Shown here piece after piece: positions 24,004-32,478 of a stretch of 64,000 nucleotides of DNA (position 1 is the first letter of the stretch; every line of letters starts with the position of its first letter). The DNA is from Thiocapsa rosea (GTDB taxonomy: Bacteria > Pseudomonadota > Gammaproteobacteria > Chromatiales > Chromatiaceae). Position numbers and translations under genes: made by a program. Below the pieces are notes generated by a model. The model had not been told where the DNA came from. It worked only from the letters and a program-made list of their open reading frames with translations, and made no database searches. Where the stretch lies: the NCBI RefSeq assembly GCF_003634315.1, contig NZ_RBXL01000001.1, forward strand, positions 4,630,501 through 4,694,500, in the 5' to 3' direction.

Positions 24004-25593
24004 TCAGACCCGGATCTCGATCCCCCGGGAGAGGAGATAGGCCTTGACGGCCTGAATCGGCACCTCGCGCCGGTGAAAGATTCCCGCAGCCAGCGCGGCC
24101 TCGACACCCGTCGTCGCAAACACCTCCGCGAAGTGCTCGACACAGCCGGCGCCGCTCGAGGCGATGACCGGGATGCCGACGGCCGACCTCACGGCATGAA
24201 CCAGCTCGAGATCGAAGCCGGCGCCCGTGCCGTCGCGATCGATCGAGTTGAGCAGGATCTCGCCCGCACCCAATGCCTCGCAGGCACGCGCAAGCTCCAC
24301 GGCATCGACGTCGCGCCCTTCGCGTCCGCCCTTGACAGTACATTGGAACCAACAAAAGCGCTCGCCGTTGGGTCCCGGCGTGGCGGTCTGCACCGTGTGA
24401 TGGTGCGTCTCCTGCGCAGATCGGACATAGACGCGGCGCGGATCGATGGAGATCACGACCGCCTGGTTTCCGTAGACACCGGCAATCTGCTCGATCGCCG
24501 TACTTCCGTCCTTCGTCCCGCGCTTCAGATAGCCTTCGACGGCCTCGACCGCATCCGACCCGATCGAGATCTTGTCGGCACCTGCGCGAAAATAGGCGTC
24601 GGCCACATCCAGTGCTGAATAGTCGTGCCCGCGGGCATCGCGAAAGGCGCGGATGCCACCGCCGATGGTGAGCGGCACGAAGACGCGCTCGGAGGTCCGC
24701 TCGAGAACCTCGAGCATCGGCTGGTCCGCCAGCGGGAAATCACGGAAGGCGGTGATGTTGAGGAAGGTGATCTCGTCGGCGCCTTCCTCGTAGTAGCGCT
24801 GCGCCAGCTCGACCGGCTTGCCGAGATTGCGGACCTCGCCGGCCTCGCGCACGTCGTATTGATCGCCTTTGGTGACGACCAGATCGCCGGCGTCGTTGGT
24901 ACGCACGTCCAAGCAGGCAATGACGCGCTTGGCCAGATGCGTCGGGCTGCGATCGGTCGAGGGGGTCGTTGTGGCGAGCGGCTGCTCGTCTCCGGCGAGA
25001 AAGCGTCGCAGCAGCCGCAAGCCGGCGTTTGCGCTCTTCTCGGGATGAAACTGAACCGCGGAGATCCGTCCTCGCTCCACGGCGCTCAGAAACGGCCGGC
25101 CGTAGTCCGTCTCGGCGAGCTGCCACTCCACGTTCTCAGCGGTGGGTTCGGCAAAATAGGAATGCACGAAGTAGAGCTTCTCTCCGGCGTAGTCGGCGAA
25201 CAAGGGGGAGTCGCGCTTCGCGCGCACATCGTTCCACCCCATGTGCGGGACGGCGAGCGTGCCCGCGTCGAAGCGCCGTATCCGACCCGGGATGACCCCG
25301 AGTCCGGGCACGTCGGGGGACTCGTCGCTGCCTTCGAAGAGTGCTTGCAAACCGATACAGATCCCGAGGTACGGCCGCCCTGCGGCGAGATACTCGCGCA
25401 AGGGTTCCAGATAGCCCAGTGCCTGCAGACGCTGCATCGCTGCCCCGAAGGACCCGACGCCGGGGAAGATGAGCCGCTCCGCCTTGAGGATGTCCGCCGG
25501 GTGCTCGATCTCGGTCAATGAGAATCCCAGGGAATGGATGGCATTGCGGAGGCTACGCACATTACCGGCGCCGTAGTCGAGCAGGGAGATCAT
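24004..25593 (-). CDS. Bifunctional imidazole glycerol phosphate synthase, HisH-HisF fusion of eukaryotic type
   Basis: The fusion makes imidazole glycerol phosphate and AICAR from PRFAR and glutamine, in histidine biosynthesis. Residues 1-205 are a class I glutamine amidotransferase (HisH) with Cys79 in YLGICIGLQ and His183/Glu185 in QFHPEKS. Residues about 218-529 are the HisF barrel with Asp229 in ACLDVR and the second Asp in NSIDRDG. The HisF half carries insertions (DLVVTKGDQYDVRE, TPGPNGERFCWFQCTVKGG) and wording of the yeast HIS7 and plant enzyme, not the compact bacterial HisF of about 255 residues. Most bacteria have separate hisH and hisF genes. No other his gene is in the window, so this may be a second or an acquired copy. 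Confidence 0.92.
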   Translation of the reverse strand: MISLLDYGAGNVRSLRNAIHSLGFSLTEIEHPADILKAERLIFPGVGSFGAAMQRLQALGYLEPLREYLAAGRPYLGICIGLQALFEGSDESPDVPGLGVIPGRIRRFDAGTLAVPHMGWNDVRAKRDSPLFADYAGEKLYFVHSYFAEPTAENVEWQLAETDYGRPFLSAVERGRISAVQFHPEKSANAGLRLLRRFLAGDEQPLATTTPSTDRSPTHLAKRVIACLDVRTNDAGDLVVTKGDQYDVREAGEVRNLGKPVELAQRYYEEGADEITFLNITAFRDFPLADQPMLEVLERTSERVFVPLTIGGGIRAFRDARGHDYSALDVADAYFRAGADKISIGSDAVEAVEGYLKRGTKDGSTAIEQIAGVYGNQAVVISIDPRRVYVRSAQETHHHTVQTATPGPNGERFCWFQCTVKGGREGRDVDAVELARACEALGAGEILLNSIDRDGTGAGFDLELVHAVRSAVGIPVIASSGAGCVEHFAEVFATTGVEAALAAGIFHRREVPIQAVKAYLLSRGIEIRV

Positions 25594-25692
25594 GGGTCGA
25601 AATCCGAGGCCTTCGTGTTGATGTCGGGTACGCGGGTCGGTCGCTGGACCCGCAGACGAAAGCGCTATCTTAGCGCTATCGGGCAGTCGGGT

Positions 25693-26682
25693 TCAGATTT
25701 CTCCGTCCGAGGCGTCGAGCAGGATCCCCTCGGCCACCACCACGCGCGCCAGCGCGACCTCCATCATGGCACGCGCCTGCGCAGTCGCGGCGTGGAGGTA
25801 GGCGTGCAGTGCCGCATCCTCGGCGTTGCGATCCTCGCATTCGGCGCTGTAGTTTTCGAAGGCGTTCAGCGAGAGCACCAGCTCGACCAGATGATGCGGA
25901 CACTCGCAGCGCACGCTCGGGGAGGCGGTGGCGATCCGAAGCAGATCGGCGTCGGCAAAGCGCCGCTGCGGGATCGGCAAAGACAGGTCGAGGGCGGGCT
26001 CCTCGAGGTCCGGCGCGGGCGCCCTCGCGAATTGCCCCATGCACCATTGGCGCAGCTCCTGCAGATCGACCGGCGCGCGTTTCGGAATCAGCCTGCGGGC
26101 ATCGAGCCGCTCGATCGTGGCTCGGGTGGCAAAGGTGTAGACGACGATCGCGCGGGCCGCGCCGCATTGGGTCACCAACTCGCCGATCTCGCGCACCTGG
26201 TCGCCTTGGATCGTGGGGAATTCGAGCACCGCCACGTCCGGCGTGGGTTGCACAGACCCCGCAGCGAGAAACGCCCGGTGCGAGTCGTAGAGCCCGACAA
26301 GATCGATATTTCCATTCATCACGGGCTCGCGCCTGAAGCGCTCGGCGAGCGAAGACCCGATCACCAGCACGCGGCACGGGCGTTCCGGCGCGCCTGCAGG
26401 CTCGGGCAGATCCGTTCCGCGGACCCGCTCGCGCAATTGATCGAGGCTCAGGTTCGCGACACTACTGATCGCATCGCCGCGATCCACCAAGCGCTTGATC
26501 AGGGTCAAGCGACTCACGTCGTCCGGTCCGTAGAGACGGGTGCCCGAGTCCGAGCGAAGCGGCGCGACGACGCCGTAGCGACGCTCCCAGACGCGCAGCG
26601 TGTCGGCGGGAACCCCGGTCAACCGCGATACGGCTCCGATGCGATAGGTGTGACCCGGTAAGGCGGCATCCTGGTCGGTCAA
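25693..26682 (-). CDS. MerR-family transcriptional regulator
   Basis: This is a DNA-binding regulator of 329 residues. The N-terminal winged helix (about residues 13-85) has YRIGAVSRLTGVPADTLRVWERRYGVV and RLYGPDDVSRLTLIKRLVDRG, close to the CarA/CarH/LitR branch of MerR proteins. The following region (about 100-200) resembles a response-regulator or Rossmann-like fold but lacks the cobalamin-binding DxHxxG motif, so B12 or light sensing is not supported. A C-terminal helical domain (about 255-325) begins with CECPHHLVELVLSLNAFENYS, whose Cys and His residues could bind a metal or heme; this is speculation. It is divergent from the small gene at 27021, with a promoter and palindrome between them. 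Confidence 0.8.
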   Translation of the reverse strand: MTDQDAALPGHTYRIGAVSRLTGVPADTLRVWERRYGVVAPLRSDSGTRLYGPDDVSRLTLIKRLVDRGDAISSVANLSLDQLRERVRGTDLPEPAGAPERPCRVLVIGSSLAERFRREPVMNGNIDLVGLYDSHRAFLAAGSVQPTPDVAVLEFPTIQGDQVREIGELVTQCGAARAIVVYTFATRATIERLDARRLIPKRAPVDLQELRQWCMGQFARAPAPDLEEPALDLSLPIPQRRFADADLLRIATASPSVRCECPHHLVELVLSLNAFENYSAECEDRNAEDAALHAYLHAATAQARAMMEVALARVVVAEGILLDASDGEI

Positions 26683-26740
26683 TGCGGTCTCCTCATGGTG
26701 AGCGGGAAGCGGCTGTTCATGTTTTGTTTATTATGGAACC

Positions 26741-26769
26741 TTGACAACCATCCGATGCCTAGCTAATGT
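26741..26769 (+). promoter_or_regulatory. Sigma-70-type promoter, TTGACA-17 nt-TAATGT
   Basis: A perfect -35 box TTGACA (26741-26746) and a TAATGT -10 box (26764-26769) are spaced by 17 nt, pointing toward the small gene at 27021. The untranslated leader would be about 245 nt. The palindrome at 26769-26789 covers the expected start of transcription. Confidence 0.5.
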
Positions 26770-26789
26770 TGACCATCAAAGTTGGTCAA
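26769..26789. promoter_or_regulatory. TTGACCA/TGGTCAA inverted repeat, possible operator
   Basis: A 7-bp inverted repeat with a 7-nt spacer begins at the last base of the -10 box and covers the likely transcription start of the preceding promoter. It also lies about 90 nt upstream of the divergent merR gene. Autoregulation by that MerR protein is a reasonable guess. The rest of the 338-nt gap has no visible gene. Confidence 0.45.
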
Positions 26790-27020
26790 TAGCCGTTCAT
26801 CTGACACGTTGTTGGTACGAGTGGGGCCGGTACAGGTGGCCAGACGGCGCGTCGCGAGCCTAACCATAGCAGCGATGATGGGAGCGTGCGCGGCGACGTC
26901 CAAGTCTTGTCCATGCTCGATGTCAACACAACGGAAGCCGAACCACCTGCGCAGACGGCCAGAGCACAGCGGCTTGACCAGTTCGACCCGTCTTCCATGC
27001 GACAGCCAGGAGAGAACGCC

Positions 27021-27311
27021 ATGCATCTACAGCACACCCGAGCCCTCCGCGACACCTTTGACGTGGACATCCCGCTCCATCCGGATACCCGCTCGTGCGA
27101 GGACGTCGCGACGCTGGTCGAAGGTTTCTTGAGAAGCATCGACAGCTACCGTCGCGACGCGCAAGGTTTGGCCCAAGGCGATGTGCTCCAAGCGCTGTCG
27201 ATCGTGACCGCGGTGCAGATGGCGAAGGGCGAGGCGGCGGAGCGTTTTGGCTCCGGTCTCCAGATCCGATTACGGGGTCTGTCGATCGAGGGCGATTCTG
27301 CCCGGGCCTAA
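27021..27311 (+). CDS. Small protein of unknown function (96 residues)
   Basis: I do not recognise this family. The start at ATG 27021 has a good ribosome-binding site (AGGAGAG, 27008-27014). The product is soluble and mostly helical (TLVEGFLRSIDSYRRDAQ, VLQALSIVTAVQMAKGEAAERF), with no Cys and no signal peptide. The frame is open for 45 codons upstream, but the Shine-Dalgarno sequence favours the chosen Met. Its TAA stop (27309-27311) is the first triplet of repeat copy A3. It is divergent from the MerR gene and may be its target. Confidence 0.6.
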   Translation: MHLQHTRALRDTFDVDIPLHPDTRSCEDVATLVEGFLRSIDSYRRDAQGLAQGDVLQALSIVTAVQMAKGEAAERFGSGLQIRLRGLSIEGDSARA

Positions 27312-27392
27312 ACCGCGTCCAGAGCGAGATGCTCACCTTCGTGTGAGTTCGACGTTCGGTGCATCCACGGCCCTTAGCGGCGACGCGGTTTA
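27309..27392. repeat. TAAACCGCG-bounded 84-nt element (copy A3)
   Basis: It starts TAAACCGCGTCCAGAGCGAG and ends GGCGACGCGGTTTA. The first 20 nt are shared, inverted, with the half element next to fabH (57403-57437). The interior differs from copies A2, A5 and A8. Confidence 0.85.
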
Positions 27393-27519
27393 GTCCCCCC
27401 GTTCCACCCCGGTCCGTACGACAGGCCACGACGACACCCGGCAACGCGTCTCGTCACGCCCTTTCGACAGGTCTGGCGGGGATCGGCTGTTGCCGAAACC
27501 CGCCCGACCCTACCGAAAA

Positions 27520-27547
27520 TCGACACCCCTTGGCGTGAATCTAAAGT
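27520..27547 (+). promoter_or_regulatory. Weak candidate promoter for potFGHI
   Basis: TCGACA and TAAAGT are spaced by 16 nt, with the -10 box 65 nt upstream of the potF start. The match is moderate and rests on position. The rest of the 301-nt gap before potF holds copy A3 and nothing else recognised. Confidence 0.3.
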
Positions 27548-27612
27548 AGCATTGCAGCCCTGTCGACGCCGGCTCTCGGCGCACCCTCCAGATCATCGTC
27601 TTCGGGGACTGC

Positions 27613-28716
27613 ATGCAACGGACCTCCACCGCCCTCGCGTTTTTATTGACCGTCGGCCTGCCGACATACGCAGCCGTGTCTTCTGCAAACGAGACCCTGC
27701 ATCTCTACAATTGGAGCGATTACGTCGCCGAGGACACGCTCTCCGGATTCGCGGCAGAGACCGGGATCAAGCCGCGCTTGGATGTCTACGACTCCAACGA
27801 GGTGCTCGAGGCGAAGCTCTTCGCCGGGCGCAGCGGCTACGACTTGGTCTTTCCGACCGCCCGACCCTTTGGCGCACGCCACATCAAGGCCGAGCTGTAT
27901 CTGCCGCTGGACAAGTCCAAGCTCCCGGGCCTGGACCAGCTCGACCCGGCGATCATGAGCCAACTGGCGAGTATCGATCCCGACAACGCCCACCTGGTGC
28001 CCTACATGTGGGGAACCTCCGGTTTGGGAATCAATCGCGACAAGGTGCAGTCCGCCTTGGGCGAGACCGCCGACATCGACACCTGGGCACTGATCTTCGA
28101 TCCGGAGACCGCAGCCAAGCTCGGCGCCTGCGGGATCAGTCTCCTGGACGACCCCACGGAGGTCTACTCCGCCGCCCTCGCCTATCTGGGCAAGGATCCC
28201 AACAGCCTCGACAAGGACGACCTCGACGCCGCCTCGGCGCTCATCAAGGCGATCCATCCGTATGTGCGCTACTTTCACTCCTCGCAATACATGAGCGACC
28301 TGGCCAACGGCGATCTCTGTGTCGCGATGGGCTACTCCGGCGACGTCTTTCAGGCACAGTCGCGTGCCGAAGAGGCCGACAGGGGTGTGGTTATCGACTA
28401 TGTCCTCCCGCGCGAAGGCGCGGCGGTCTGGACCGATGTCATGGCGATCCCGAAGGATGCGCCCAACCCGGCAGCCGCGCACGCCTTCATCGCCTACATG
28501 TTGCAGCCCGCCGCCATCGCCGCGGTCTCCAACGCGGTTTACTACGCCAACCCCAACCTCGCGGCCACGCCCTTCTTGGACGAAGCCGTGCGGGAGGATC
28601 CGGCGATCTATCCGCCGGACGAGGTCAAGGCGCGTCTCTTCGTGCCCTCGGAGCGCAGCGACCGGGAGATCCGCGATCTCAACCGTCTCTGGACACGCCT
28701 CAAGGCGAATCGCTGA
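27613..28716 (+). CDS. potF: Putrescine/polyamine ABC transporter periplasmic binding protein
   Basis: This is the solute receptor for a polyamine importer. The 367-residue product has a Sec signal peptide (about residues 1-25, cut likely after SSA) followed by TLHLYNWSDYVAEDTLSGFAAETGI, the standard start of mature PotD/PotF proteins. YDLVFPTARPFGARHI, VPYMWGTSGLGIN and YSGDVFQA follow. The adjoining ATPase and two permease genes confirm the role. Whether putrescine (PotF) or spermidine (PotD) is preferred cannot be told from the sequence; the gene order SBP-ATPase-permease-permease is that of potFGHI. Confidence 0.9.
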   Translation: MQRTSTALAFLLTVGLPTYAAVSSANETLHLYNWSDYVAEDTLSGFAAETGIKPRLDVYDSNEVLEAKLFAGRSGYDLVFPTARPFGARHIKAELYLPLDKSKLPGLDQLDPAIMSQLASIDPDNAHLVPYMWGTSGLGINRDKVQSALGETADIDTWALIFDPETAAKLGACGISLLDDPTEVYSAALAYLGKDPNSLDKDDLDAASALIKAIHPYVRYFHSSQYMSDLANGDLCVAMGYSGDVFQAQSRAEEADRGVVIDYVLPREGAAVWTDVMAIPKDAPNPAAAHAFIAYMLQPAAIAAVSNAVYYANPNLAATPFLDEAVREDPAIYPPDEVKARLFVPSERSDREIRDLNRLWTRLKANR

Positions 28717-28738
28717 GCGGAATCGGGACCACTCGCCG

Positions 28739-29875
28739 ATGGCGACACTCGCCGAGCGCCGTTCGCTCGAGCCTTGGCAGGATCCCAAGGCCGTCCCCTA
28801 TCTGCGTATCGACCGGGTCACCAAGAAGTTTGGCGACGTCTACGCCGTCGACGACGTGAGTCTCGACATTTTCCAGGGAGAATTCTTCTCGCTCCTCGGG
28901 AGCTCGGGCTGCGGCAAGTCCACGCTGCTGCGCATGCTCGCCGGGCTCGAGTATCCGAGCAGCGGACGCATCTACATCGACGGCGTGGATGTCACGGATG
29001 TGCCGGCCTACTCGCGGCCGGTGAACATGATGTTCCAGTCCTACGCACTCTTCCCGCACATGAGCGTGGAGCAGAATGTCGAGTTCGGGCTCAAGCAGGA
29101 TCGGCTCTCGCGGCGCGAGCGCCACGAGCGTGTCGGCGAGATGCTGGAGCTGCTGAAGATCACCGAGCTGCGCAAACGTCGACCCGATCAGCTCTCGGGC
29201 GGACAGCGCCAGCGCGTCGCTCTCGCCCGCAGTCTGGCCAAACACCCGAAGCTCCTGCTGCTCGACGAGCCGCTCGGTGCACTCGACAAGCGGCTGCGCG
29301 AGAACACCCAGTTCGAGCTGGTCAACCTGCAGGAGCGTCTCGGCATCACCTTCGTGACCGTCACGCACGATCAGGAAGAGGCCATGACCATGTCCACGCG
29401 CATCGCCGTCATGGACGCCGGTCAGATCATGCAGGTCGACACCCCGACCGCCATCTATGAGTTCCCGACCTGTCGTCTGGTGGCCGAGTTCATCGGCTCG
29501 ATCAACCTGTTCGAAGGCAAGGTAGTCGCCACCGAGGGCGATGATGTGCTGGTCGAGACCCGCGTCGGCCGACCCATGCGGATGCGCGCCTTCCATCCGA
29601 TGGTGCTCGGCACCCCGGTCACGGTCGCGGTGCGACCGGAGAAGATGCGGCTCTGTGCGGACTTCCGGGACGACGGGGTCAATCAGCTCAAGGGGCGGGT
29701 CGAGGACATCGCCTATCTCGGCGACGTGTCCATCTATCGCATCCGTGTCGGCGACGGGGCCTTGGTCGAGATGACGCTCACCAACGTCCAACCGCGCACC
29801 GAGCAGGCCCTGACCTGGGAGCAGGAGGTCGCCATCGAGTGGTCGCCGACCAGCGGCGTGGTCCTGACCGAATAG
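28739..29875 (+). CDS. potG: Polyamine ABC transporter ATP-binding protein
   Basis: This cytoplasmic ATPase powers polyamine uptake. The 378-residue protein from ATG 28739 shows Walker A (GSSGCGKST, near residue 59), the ABC signature LSGGQRQRVALARSL, Walker B (LLLLDEPLGALD) and a switch His in VTVTHDQEEAMT. A C-terminal TOBE domain follows (from about 300). It lies 22 nt after potF. Confidence 0.95.
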   Translation: MATLAERRSLEPWQDPKAVPYLRIDRVTKKFGDVYAVDDVSLDIFQGEFFSLLGSSGCGKSTLLRMLAGLEYPSSGRIYIDGVDVTDVPAYSRPVNMMFQSYALFPHMSVEQNVEFGLKQDRLSRRERHERVGEMLELLKITELRKRRPDQLSGGQRQRVALARSLAKHPKLLLLDEPLGALDKRLRENTQFELVNLQERLGITFVTVTHDQEEAMTMSTRIAVMDAGQIMQVDTPTAIYEFPTCRLVAEFIGSINLFEGKVVATEGDDVLVETRVGRPMRMRAFHPMVLGTPVTVAVRPEKMRLCADFRDDGVNQLKGRVEDIAYLGDVSIYRIRVGDGALVEMTLTNVQPRTEQALTWEQEVAIEWSPTSGVVLTE

Positions 29876-29902
29876 TCCGCAGACCCGGACCCACCGAGCA
29901 CC

Positions 29903-30823
29903 ATGCCCGCACCGCCCCCGAATCGCGCCAAACACGCGCAGCGCACGAGCCGACTGGTCAACATCGGCATCCCCTACCTGTGGTTGGGGCTGTTTTTCTT
30001 GCTGCCCTTCGCGATCGTGCTGCAGATCAGCCTGGCGGAGCCTGCGCTCGCGCAGCCGCCCTACACGGCACTCTGGCAGTGGGTCGACGAGGGCCTGCTG
30101 CGCATCGAGATCAATCTGCGCAACTTCATGATGGTTGCGGAGGACGATCTCTATCTGAGCGCGCTGCTCAACTCGCTCCAAGTCGCCTTCATCTGCACCC
30201 TGCTCTGCCTGCTCCTGGGTTATCCGATGGCCTACGCCATCGCGACGTCACCCGAGCGTTGGCGAATCATCCTGCTGATGCTGATTGTGCTGCCCTTCTG
30301 GACCTCCTTCCTGATCCGGGTCTATGCCTGGATCGGGATCCTCAAGTCCAACGGTCTGCTCAACGATCTTCTGATCTGGCTTGGTCTGATCGACACCCCG
30401 TTGGCGATCCTGCACACCCAGACGGCCATCTATATCGGCGTCGTCTACTCCTATCTGCCCTTCATGATCCTGCCGCTCTACGCGAACCTCACGCGGCTCG
30501 ACATGAGCCTGCTCGAGGCCGCCGCGGATCTGGGCTGCCGACCCCTGCGGGCCTTCCTGCGGGTCACGTTGCCGCTGTCGATGGCCGGGATCGTCGCGGG
30601 GAGCATGCTGGTCTTCATCCCGGTCGTGGGCGAGTTCGTGATCCCGGATCTGCTCGGCGGACCCGAAACCCTCATGATCGGCAAGCTGCTCTGGACCGAG
30701 TTCTTCTCCAACAAGGATTGGCCGCTCGCCTCGGCGCTGGCGATCCTGCTGCTGGCGCTGCTGGTCGTGCCCTTCGTGATGATGCAGCGTCTGCAGCAGC
30801 GCATGGAGGGCAGCCGTCCATGA
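29903..30823 (+). CDS. potH: Polyamine ABC transporter permease PotH
   Basis: The 306-residue inner-membrane subunit has six hydrophobic segments and the permease EAA loop (LLEAAADLGCRPLRAFLRVTLPL) that contacts the ATPase. GYPMAYAIA and LPFWTSFLIRVYAWIGIL are typical of PotB/PotH. It lies 27 nt after potG, and its stop overlaps the potI start (ATGA), indicating coupled translation. Confidence 0.94.
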   Translation: MPAPPPNRAKHAQRTSRLVNIGIPYLWLGLFFLLPFAIVLQISLAEPALAQPPYTALWQWVDEGLLRIEINLRNFMMVAEDDLYLSALLNSLQVAFICTLLCLLLGYPMAYAIATSPERWRIILLMLIVLPFWTSFLIRVYAWIGILKSNGLLNDLLIWLGLIDTPLAILHTQTAIYIGVVYSYLPFMILPLYANLTRLDMSLLEAAADLGCRPLRAFLRVTLPLSMAGIVAGSMLVFIPVVGEFVIPDLLGGPETLMIGKLLWTEFFSNKDWPLASALAILLLALLVVPFVMMQRLQQRMEGSRP

Positions 30824-31623
30824 AGCCTCGACGCTGGCCGCTGCTCACCGTGCTCGCCTTCGGCTATGCCTTCTTGTATGTCCCGATCCTGCTGCTGATC
30901 ATCTATTCGTTCAACGAGTCGCGCTTGGTGACCGTGTGGACCGGATTCTCGACCAAGTGGTATGTCGAGCTCTTTCGCAACCAGCAGCTGCTCGATGCCG
31001 CCTGGCTGAGCGTACGTATTGCCGCCGTGAACGCGACCCTGGCGGTCGTGCTCGGGACCCTGGCCGCCAACGCCTTGGTGCGCCATCGCAACTTTCGGGG
31101 ACGCACCGGATTGGAGCTGCTGCTCACCGCCCCGCTGGTGATGCCGGATGTGATCATCGGGCTTTCGCTGCTGCTGCTCTTCGTGGCGATGCAACAGACG
31201 ATCGGCTGGCCCGACGGCCGCGGCTTCACGACCATCACCATCGCCCATGTCACCTTCAGCATGGCCTATGTGGCCGTGGTCGTGCGCGCGCGTCTCTCCC
31301 AGATGGACCGCTCGCTCGAGGAGGCGGCCATGGACCTGGGCGCACGCCCGCTGCGCGTGTATCTCACGATCACGCTCCCGCTGATCGCGCCCGCCCTGCT
31401 CTCGGGATGGCTGCTCGCCTTTACGCTCTCGCTCGATGACCTGGTCATCGCCAGCTTCGTCGCTGGTCCCGGCTCGACGACGCTGCCCATGGTGATCTAT
31501 TCGAGCGTGCGCATGGGGGTCTCCCCGCAGATCAATGCGCTGGCGACCATCATCGTCGCCATCGTCACGCTGGCGGTCGTGATCGCAGGTATCTCGATGC
31601 GCGCAGGCCGCGAGGCGCGTTGA
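30820..31623 (+). CDS. potI: Polyamine ABC transporter permease PotI
   Basis: The second permease, 267 residues, pairs with PotH. It starts at ATG 30820, four bases before the end of potH. YVPILLLIIYSFN at the N-terminus and the EAA loop (SLEEAAMDLGARPLRVYLTITLPL) identify the PotC/PotI family. SLDDLVIASFVAGPGSTTLPM is also typical. It is the last gene of the operon; 267 nt with no recognised signal follow. Confidence 0.94.
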   Translation: MKPRRWPLLTVLAFGYAFLYVPILLLIIYSFNESRLVTVWTGFSTKWYVELFRNQQLLDAAWLSVRIAAVNATLAVVLGTLAANALVRHRNFRGRTGLELLLTAPLVMPDVIIGLSLLLLFVAMQQTIGWPDGRGFTTITIAHVTFSMAYVAVVVRARLSQMDRSLEEAAMDLGARPLRVYLTITLPLIAPALLSGWLLAFTLSLDDLVIASFVAGPGSTTLPMVIYSSVRMGVSPQINALATIIVAIVTLAVVIAGISMRAGREAR

Positions 31624-31890
31624 GTTGATGTCCGCAGGGGGCTGTAGTAGAAATCCGGTGCCGGCAGAACCGTCGGATCACGGCGTCTCGAACCATTCGA
31701 GCGACCCCGTGCGCCGGCGCCCAAGCCGATCGGCGAATTGATTCAGGATAAGGATCGATCGTAGCGACCGGCTTTATGGTTTCGAACTGTTTCATAACGA
31801 CGGCCACACGGATCCGTCTGAACGGGCGCCTTCCGCACGATGCCCTTCAGCGACTCCCTGAATCCATCGGCCGCAGTCGAGGAGGTCATG

Positions 31891-32466
31891 ATGAATCGGC
31901 AAACACGTTACAGCACCGGATCGCTGCCCGTCGGTCAGGCTCGGTCGGATCGACTCGAGTCGCCGGTCGAGCCGCGAGTGAGCAAGCCGTCGAGGCTGCT
32001 CGAGCGTCCGGCGCAGACCCCGCTGATATGGCGGGACGAATGGTGCATGGGCATTCCCGCATTAGATGCCGACCACCGCCGGCTCGTCACGCTGGTGAAT
32101 GCGTTGCTCGCCAGTCAATCCGGCGCGGAGCATGGTCTTGGGATCACCGGCGATGACCGGGAGCCGGACATCGCCGACAGCGGGTCCCTCGCGCGTTTCG
32201 AGGACCTCTTGGATCATCTGCGGCATCATTTCGAGCGTGAGGAAGCGCTCATGCTGTCGATCGATTACGACGACTTTCAGACCCATAAATGCGAGCACAG
32301 CCTACAGCTTGCGGAACTCACGGAACTCCGGCGGCAGATGTTGCGCGAGCGCGGCGACGCCTTCACCCAAGAGTCGCTGCAATGGGTGAAGCGTTGGTGC
32401 TTCGACCATTTCATCGCCGAGGACCGGCGTCTCGCCCGGGCATATGCGGATGCGACGCGTCCATGA
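31891..32466 (+). CDS. Bacteriohemerythrin
   Basis: This non-heme di-iron oxygen-binding protein probably acts in O2 sensing, storage or delivery. The 191-residue product has an extended, disordered-looking N-terminus of about 40 residues and then the hemerythrin domain with all ligands in place: His62 (DADHRR), His113 and Glu117 (HHFEREE), His132 and His136 (THKCEH), His173 and Asp178 (DHFIAED). The start at 31891 is chosen because GAGGAGGT ends 4 nt upstream; an adjacent ATG at 31888 or one at 31840 are alternatives. It stands alone, convergent with lptF. Confidence 0.9.
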   Translation: MNRQTRYSTGSLPVGQARSDRLESPVEPRVSKPSRLLERPAQTPLIWRDEWCMGIPALDADHRRLVTLVNALLASQSGAEHGLGITGDDREPDIADSGSLARFEDLLDHLRHHFEREEALMLSIDYDDFQTHKCEHSLQLAELTELRRQMLRERGDAFTQESLQWVKRWCFDHFIAEDRRLARAYADATRP

Positions 32467-32478
32467 CCGGTTCGCGGT

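Noticed and set aside
25693-26682. MerR protein as a B12- or light-sensing CarH/LitR regulator
   Set aside because: The DNA-binding domain is of that branch, but the cobalamin motif DxHxxG is missing.
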